DNA from: CAZZDA01 sp964652585
GTDB lineage: Bacteria > Patescibacteriota > Patescibacteriia > UBA1544
DNA: 10,994 nt
NCBI GenBank assembly: GCA_964652585.1
Contig: CAZZDA010000038.1
Span: 1 to 10,994, forward strand
Direction of reading: 5' to 3'
Shown here: one piece after another, positions 6,994 to 10,994 of the stretch
Layout of the letters: every line of letters starts with the position of its first letter
Position numbering within the stretch: the first letter of the stretch is position 1
Notes under the pieces: model-generated
The model's database searches: none
What the model was told of the DNA's origin: nothing
Seen by the model: only the letters and a program-made list of their open reading frames with translations
Translations under genes and position numbers: made by a program

Positions 6994-7962
6994 ATGGCAT
7001 TCGTAGATGAATTAAAAATTTTTATAAAGGCTGGCAATGGTGGCGACGGTGTCGAGAGATGGCGACACGAGAAGGGAAGGGAGTTCGGTGGACCTTCCGG
7101 GGGTAATGGCGGCCAAGGTGCGGATGTGTATGTTCTTGCTGTGCGTGATATTGCACTCCTTTCAAAGTATAAGCACAAGAAAGAATTTATTGCTGAAGAC
7201 GGTGAGGCGGGCAAAAAAAATAGCCTTCATGGGCGTGATGGGGAAGATCTAATCATCTCTTTTCCTGTTGGATCTGTAATTACCAATCACGAGACAGGAG
7301 AAAGGTTTTCTCTTGATAAAGAGGATCAAAAGATATTAATTTTAAAAGGTGGTTATGGTGGACGAGGGAATGAATCATTCAAGTCTTCTACAAATCAAAA
7401 CCCAAAAGAACACACTCCGGGTCAAAAAGGACAGCAGGCGGAATTTTCTATCGAGCTAGAACTTATCGTGGATGTTGGATTGGTTGGTCTCCCTAACGCA
7501 GGCAAGTCTAGTTTGTTAAATACCATTACCGGAGCAAAAGCAAAAACTGCGGATTATCCATTTACTACTCTGGAGCCGAATCTTGGAGATCTGTACGGAT
7601 ACATACTTGCTGATATCCCGGGGCTAATTGAGGGCGCATCAGCGGGAAAAGGTTTGGGGCATAAGTTTTTGAGACATATCAAGAGGACTAAAATGTTGGT
7701 GCATTTAGTGTCGCTTGAAAATGAAGATGTACTCAATACGTATGAAACAGTACGAAAAGAACTTGAAGGTTACGATGAATCACTTGCGCATAAAAGAGAA
7801 GTGATTGTGCTTACTAAAACAGACACGGTTGATGAAGGTGCAGTGCAAAAAGCAGTAAAACAAATGGAGGGCAAGGGCGAGATACATACTATTTCAATCT
7901 ATGATGATGGTTCACTTAAAAAATTCACTGACAGCCTAATAAAGACACTTAGGGAGGGGTAG
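6994..7962 (+). CDS. obg: Obg family GTPase (ribosome assembly)
   Basis: The protein is a large-subunit assembly and stress GTPase of 322 residues. The N-terminal glycine-rich Obg fold (about 1-158) has FVDELKIFIKAGNGGDG, GGPSGGNGGQGADV and GGYGGRGN. The G domain follows: G1 GLPNAGKS (165-172), G2 YPFTTLEPNLG, G3 DIPG (207-210) with LIEGAS, and GLGHKFLRHI. The G4 motif, normally NKxD, reads TKTD (274-277). The C-terminal OCT domain of longer Obg proteins (390-430 residues) is absent; the chain ends with the G domain. The start fits the family, whose proteins begin M(x)FVDE. There is no Shine-Dalgarno in the A/T-rich leader. Likely co-transcribed with the MYG1 gene from the promoter at 5982-6010. 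Confidence 0.96.
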   Translation: MAFVDELKIFIKAGNGGDGVERWRHEKGREFGGPSGGNGGQGADVYVLAVRDIALLSKYKHKKEFIAEDGEAGKKNSLHGRDGEDLIISFPVGSVITNHETGERFSLDKEDQKILILKGGYGGRGNESFKSSTNQNPKEHTPGQKGQQAEFSIELELIVDVGLVGLPNAGKSSLLNTITGAKAKTADYPFTTLEPNLGDLYGYILADIPGLIEGASAGKGLGHKFLRHIKRTKMLVHLVSLENEDVLNTYETVRKELEGYDESLAHKREVIVLTKTDTVDEGAVQKAVKQMEGKGEIHTISIYDDGSLKKFTDSLIKTLREG

Positions 7963-7964
7963 TT

Positions 7965-7993
7965 TTGTGTTTTGGTGGATGAGATAGTATACT
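7965..7993 (+). promoter_or_regulatory. Sigma-70-type promoter of the DUF7282-gatB unit
   Basis: TTGTGT (7965-7970), two bases after the obg stop, and TATACT (7988-7993) are 17 bases apart. The -10 and the spacing are identical to the promoter before the MYG1 gene. The start would lie near 8000, leaving a leader of about 22 bases without Shine-Dalgarno before 8022. Confidence 0.58.
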
Positions 7994-8021
7994 TGAATAT
8001 TATCGATCTAAATATACATAT

Positions 8022-8510
8022 ATGAAAAATAAAGGCATAACTATTTTTATTATTTTAGTCCTAGTAATTATTGCAGGATTTTTCTTCTTTAACGTATTTT
8101 TGAAAAATAATGTTATAGAACCGGAAGACACTCAAGAGGTAGTTGAGGAGGAGATTGTCCCATTAGTGGATGCGCCAGAGCAAGCAGGTGGTAATAATGT
8201 ATTTATTTCACGCGCAGTTTTAGTCGATGGGGGGTATGTCGTGATACATAGGGAGGAAGATGGGGGAGTCGGCGAAGTGATTGGTGTTTCAGAGTTTATT
8301 CCAGCGGGAATGAAAGAAAATTTCCTAATTGATCTAACCGAAGAGATCGTAGAAGGGGATGTACTTTTCGCAATGCTTCATACTGATGATGGTGATGGGG
8401 TTTTTGCTCTTGATGACGACCTACCCACCGTTGATGCTGACGGAAATATTGTAATGACTTCATTTATTATCGTTAGTGAAGGAGCTCTGGAAAACGAATT
8501 TAAGCTGTAA
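8022..8510 (+). CDS. Membrane-anchored extracytoplasmic protein with DUF7282-like domain
   Basis: The 162-residue protein has a short basic start (MKNK), one hydrophobic helix at about residues 5-28, an acidic linker at about 33-55 (many Glu/Asp/Val), and a compact C-terminal domain. That domain reads GGYVVIHRE, VIGVSEFIPAGM, then FAMLHTDDGDGVF. It resembles the DUF7282 domain, first known from archaea, whose pattern is GGFVVIHD..., VLGVS..L.AG, AMLHxDxxGDGxF. No Cys lipobox is present, so the helix is probably an uncleaved anchor with the domain outside the membrane. The Asp-rich HTDDGDG segment could bind a cation. It is separated from gatB by 41 bases and a small hairpin, likely on the same transcript. 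Function unknown; domain assignment is by pattern memory. Confidence 0.72.
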   Translation: MKNKGITIFIILVLVIIAGFFFFNVFLKNNVIEPEDTQEVVEEEIVPLVDAPEQAGGNNVFISRAVLVDGGYVVIHREEDGGVGEVIGVSEFIPAGMKENFLIDLTEEIVEGDVLFAMLHTDDGDGVFALDDDLPTVDADGNIVMTSFIIVSEGALENEFKL

Positions 8511-8516
8511 TTACTA

Positions 8517-8535
8517 GAAAAGGTCGGTCCTTTTC
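8517..8535 (+). other. Small 7-bp hairpin between the DUF7282-like gene and gatB
   Basis: GAAAAGG (8517-8523) and CCTTTTC (8529-8535) pair around a 5-base loop, 7 bases after the upstream stop and 16 before gatB. No U-tract follows. It may be a weak attenuator or processing site; it is not convincing as a full terminator. Confidence 0.35.
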
Positions 8536-8551
8536 CGCACTGAATTTATAT

Positions 8552-9961
8552 ATGAGTGAGTACAAACCAACAATAGGTCTTGAAATACACGCGGAGCTGA
8601 AAACGCAGACAAAAATGTTCTGCAACTCTGTAAATAATCCGGAAGAAAAAACTCCTAATGTGAACATTTGCCCGGTGTGTATGGCGCATCCAGGCACATT
8701 GCCGGTTATTAATAAGGAGGCGGTGAGGCATGTTTTGAAGGTGGGTAAAGCTTTAGGTAGCGACCTGGCTGACTTTACTGAATTTGACCGTAAAAACTAT
8801 TTTTATCCTGATATTCCAAAAGGGTATCAAATAAGTCAGTATAAGTACCCACTTGTTTCAAATGGTAAGCTTGCCGGTGTAGATATAACCCGTGTTCACT
8901 TAGAGGAAGATACGGCACGCTCATCTCACCATGGCGACCACAGTTTGGTTGATTTTAACCGTGCGGGATTGCCTCTTATGGAGCTTGTGACTGAGCCGGT
9001 TGTCAAAGACTCAGAGACTGCCGGTAGATTTGCGAAAGAGTTGCAGCTTCTTTTACGCTATCTTGGTGCTTCAGATGCAAATATGGAAAAAGGTGAGATG
9101 CGCGTGGAGGCAAATATCTCAGTGAGTAAGACTGATATATTTGGTACAAAAGTGGAAGTTAAGAACTTAAATTCTTTTCGTGTTGTTGAGCGTGCAATAG
9201 AATTTGAGATAAAGCGCCAGATAGAGGTACTTGAGTCTGGCGGAGAAGTAGTGCAGGAAACAAGAGGGTGGGATGAAAATAAGTCAGAAACTTTTTCACA
9301 ACGTGCCAAAGAGAGCGCGCATGACTACAGGTATTTTCCGGATCCGGATCTTCCAAAACTGCAAATAAGTGAACTTGAAGAACTTAGTGATGAAAATTTA
9401 AAAGCTGGACTGCCGGAGTTGCCGTGGGAGAAACGTGAGAGATACAAAAAAGATTTTGGTATTAAGGATGAGGATGTTGAATCTTTTGTTGCTGATAAAA
9501 CATTAGGAGATTTTTTTGAAGATGTGATCGGGGGATTTAATGGAGATGCAAAACTCGTTAAGCTTGCTTCAAACTATATCACTTCAGACCTCTTGGGTCT
9601 TATAAAAGGAAAGAGCGAAGTAGATTTTCCAAATACTAAAGATTTTGCAAAACTCATTGTAATGGCAAAAGATGGAGACGTGTCTTCTCGTGGGGCAAAG
9701 GATATTTTGGTAACTATGTGTGAGGAGGGGGGTGATCCTGAAAAAATTGCTGAGGATCACGATCTCATCCAGAAGAGTGATGAGGGGGAATTGAAAAAGA
9801 TCGCAGAGGAGATCATTGCAGAAAATGAGAGTGTCGCTGCTGATTTCAAAGCTGGAAAAGAGTCAGCCTTGCAGTATTTTGTTGGGCAGGGAATGCAAAA
9901 AACTAAGGGCTCTGCAAACCCACAGGTTCTCAAAAAACTATTTGAAGAGATCCTTAAATAA
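8552..9961 (+). CDS. gatB: Aspartyl/glutamyl-tRNA(Asn/Gln) amidotransferase subunit B
   Basis: GatB is the kinase and tRNA-binding subunit of GatCAB, which converts Glu-tRNA(Gln) and Asp-tRNA(Asn) to the amide forms when GlnRS or AsnRS is missing. Of 469 residues, the catalytic cradle starts with IGLEIHAELKTQTKMFC and NICPVCMAHPGTLPVIN. It continues with FDRKNYFYPDIPKGYQISQY, LEEDTARSSH, DFNRAGLPLMELVTEP, MRVEANIS, EVKNLNSFRVVERAIEFE, TRGWDENKSETFSQRAKESAHDYRYFPDPDLP. The C-terminal YqeY-like tail ends with TKGSANPQVLKKLFEEIL. Zinc-site cysteines C24, C40 and C43 are present; the usual fourth (CxC) is Ser26. gatA and gatC are not in this window. The ATG follows the DUF7282-like gene by 41 bases; no Shine-Dalgarno is seen. 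Confidence 0.97.
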   Translation: MSEYKPTIGLEIHAELKTQTKMFCNSVNNPEEKTPNVNICPVCMAHPGTLPVINKEAVRHVLKVGKALGSDLADFTEFDRKNYFYPDIPKGYQISQYKYPLVSNGKLAGVDITRVHLEEDTARSSHHGDHSLVDFNRAGLPLMELVTEPVVKDSETAGRFAKELQLLLRYLGASDANMEKGEMRVEANISVSKTDIFGTKVEVKNLNSFRVVERAIEFEIKRQIEVLESGGEVVQETRGWDENKSETFSQRAKESAHDYRYFPDPDLPKLQISELEELSDENLKAGLPELPWEKRERYKKDFGIKDEDVESFVADKTLGDFFEDVIGGFNGDAKLVKLASNYITSDLLGLIKGKSEVDFPNTKDFAKLIVMAKDGDVSSRGAKDILVTMCEEGGDPEKIAEDHDLIQKSDEGELKKIAEEIIAENESVAADFKAGKESALQYFVGQGMQKTKGSANPQVLKKLFEEILK

Positions 9962-9978
9962 GCCTTGTTTCTACGTAT

Positions 9979-9996
9979 CTCGGTTAACCGAGTTTT
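9979..9996 (+). terminator. Palindromic terminator after gatB
   Basis: CTCGGTTAACCGAG (9979-9992) is a perfect palindrome, able to form a 5-bp stem with a TTAA loop, directly followed by TTTT. It lies 17 bases after the gatB stop. The stem is short, so termination may be partial. Confidence 0.55.
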
Positions 9997-10042
9997 CCAC
10001 ATTTTACGGCTCTGTTTAAACATAAAAGTAGTAAATCCATTG

Positions 10043-10048
10043 TATAAT
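10043..10048 (+). promoter_or_regulatory. Consensus -10 box of the HTH-membrane protein gene
   Basis: TATAAT, preceded by TG at 10041-10042, matches the -10 consensus exactly. No good -35 lies 16-18 bases upstream. Transcription would begin near 10055, only about 4 bases before the ATG at 10059, which implies a leaderless or nearly leaderless mRNA. Confidence 0.5.
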
Positions 10049-10058
10049 AATAAAAGCA

Positions 10059-10994
10059 ATGGATAACAACGTAGATTTTGACGGAAAAACATATATCTCG
10101 TCTAAACGCGCCAGCGAGATTTCTGGGTATACCAACGATTATGTTGGGCAGCTCGCTCGTGCCGGAAAGATAAAGGCAAAGATGATCGGCCGCACATGGT
10201 TTGTGGAACAGGATTCTATTTTGAGCCACAAAAAGGCAAATGCACCTATCGTGCAAAAAGGCGAATCTCTTCCTTCTCCTTATAAATCAAAACTCCCAGC
10301 TCTTCACAAAAAACAAGCTCTTACTGTGCTTGGTGTATTTTTGTTTACCATTTTCACAACAGCCTTTCTTTACACCACAGACATCACCCCACAAAAAATA
10401 ACCTCCGCCCTCAAACAATCAGCAACCGAAACAATACAAACAACAAAACAAAACTTCACCAAAGTAACAACAACACTACAAAACACAACCCATACAGCAG
10501 AGAGAGCAGTAGCACAAACAACAAAACAAGCTACAGCAAACACAACACAAGCACTTTCAACAATCACAAACTCAATATCCAACGTTGCAAAATCAACAAG
10601 TGAAAAAATAGTTAATGTATCAACTCAATCACTGGACTCACTAAGCACAACTATCTCCAACGCATACACACAAACTAAAAACAAAATTAGTCACACATAC
10701 AATAGGGCACAAGATGCAGTAAAAAACACTGCACGTGTGACTAGTGCAAACATTTCAAATACGTTCAACAAAACAACAGAAGCGATCAAGACAGTAGTGA
10801 GTAATACAGTAAACAACACAAAAAACAAAGCACAAGTACTACTAACAAAAAACGACAACGAACAATCAACCACCACAGAAGAACAAACACCTGGACTGTT
10901 CTCCAAAACATTCACAAACATATCAGGTGCACTATCCACCGCAGCAAGTACAACACGTAACAAACTAAAAGAAGCAGGACAAGCAACAGGTGAC
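10059..10994 (+). CDS. HTH DNA-binding module fused to a transmembrane helix and Thr/Asn-rich tail (3' partial)
   Basis: I read an open frame from ATG 10059 through 312 codons to the window edge without a stop, so the gene is cut off on the right. Residues about 10-55 form a MerR/excisionase-like helix-turn-helix: YISSKRASEISGYTNDYVGQLARAG, then a wing, KIKAKMIGRTWFVEQDSIL. A basic linker (K76, K78, K84, K85) leads to one hydrophobic helix at about 86-106. By the positive-inside rule the HTH is cytoplasmic and the rest is outside. Residues 106-312 are low-complexity: 48 of 207 are Thr, with much Asn, Gln, Ala, Ser, Lys, and no Cys or Trp. Hydrophobic residues recur as in an amphipathic helix or LEA-like stalk, and several N-x-S/T sequons occur. 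From about 10380 the coding strand turns A+C-rich. Similar HTH modules on predicted membrane proteins are, to my memory, common in CPR genomes. Function is unknown; a membrane-tethered regulator or chromosome anchor is possible. Confidence 0.82.
   Translation, partial: MDNNVDFDGKTYISSKRASEISGYTNDYVGQLARAGKIKAKMIGRTWFVEQDSILSHKKANAPIVQKGESLPSPYKSKLPALHKKQALTVLGVFLFTIFTTAFLYTTDITPQKITSALKQSATETIQTTKQNFTKVTTTLQNTTHTAERAVAQTTKQATANTTQALSTITNSISNVAKSTSEKIVNVSTQSLDSLSTTISNAYTQTKNKISHTYNRAQDAVKNTARVTSANISNTFNKTTEAIKTVVSNTVNNTKNKAQVLLTKNDNEQSTTTEEQTPGLFSKTFTNISGALSTAASTTRNKLKEAGQATGD

Noticed and set aside
9816..10019. Plus-strand frame overlapping the end of gatB and its terminator
   Set aside because: It is out of frame with gatB, runs through the palindromic terminator and has no recognisable features.
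10390..10880. Tandem DNA repeat or CRISPR-like array suggested by recurring ACAACAAAACAA strings
   Set aside because: The strings are not evenly spaced, have no spacer structure and follow the codons of a Thr/Gln/Lys/Asn-rich protein; they are low-complexity coding sequence.
10370..10963. Minus-strand open frames at 10370-10582 and 10691-10963 coding for hydrophobic, Val/Cys-rich proteins
   Set aside because: They are antisense shadows of the A+C-rich tail of the + strand HTH-membrane gene, which is open through 312 codons and has recognisable domains at its N-terminus. The antisense products show no family pattern.

Overview
The window looks like a piece of an AT-rich, small-genome bacterium of the Candidate Phyla Radiation (Patescibacteria, probably a Parcubacteria-like lineage). 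This is inferred from protein style and gene organisation, not from a marker search. Signs are the short divergent enolase and Obg proteins, tight gene packing, the scarcity of Shine-Dalgarno sequences, and the last gene, whose excisionase/MerR-like DNA-binding module fused to a membrane helix I associate with CPR genomes. All ten recognisable genes lie on the + strand. The code is standard: enolase ends in TGA within a four-base overlap with the next start.

Region 1 (1-5560) is a central-carbon/redox operon. It contains the C-terminal MOFRL part of a glycerate 2-kinase (disrupted or truncated at the left edge), PEP synthase (ppsA), enolase (eno), a D-lactate-dehydrogenase-like 2-hydroxyacid dehydrogenase and an NAD(P)H-dependent FMN reductase. 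The genes are 2-9 bases apart or overlap, and a perfect 16-bp hairpin closes the unit. Together they can link glycerate to 2-phosphoglycerate, PEP, pyruvate and a reduced hydroxyacid, so this is a lower-glycolysis and NADH-reoxidation cassette.

Region 2 (5561-7962) holds a small YvlD-type four-helix membrane protein, then a MYG1-family (UPF0160) DHH-like hydrolase and the ribosome-associated GTPase Obg. A good promoter (TTGCAT-17-TATACT) precedes the MYG1 gene. Region 3 (7963-9996) starts with a second promoter of the same kind (TTGTGT-17-TATACT). It holds a membrane-anchored extracytoplasmic protein with a DUF7282-like domain and then gatB, and ends at a palindromic terminator.

Region 4 (9997-10994) starts with a TATAAT box only a few bases from an ATG. 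That ATG opens a reading frame that runs off the right edge (312 codons, no stop). The product has an N-terminal helix-turn-helix DNA-binding module, one transmembrane helix, and a long Thr/Asn/Gln/Lys-rich tail predicted to lie outside the cell. It is the most unusual object in the window, and its coding strand switches abruptly to an A+C-rich composition. There is no stretch over 300 bases without a gene. I see no tRNA, rRNA, CRISPR array or insertion sequence.
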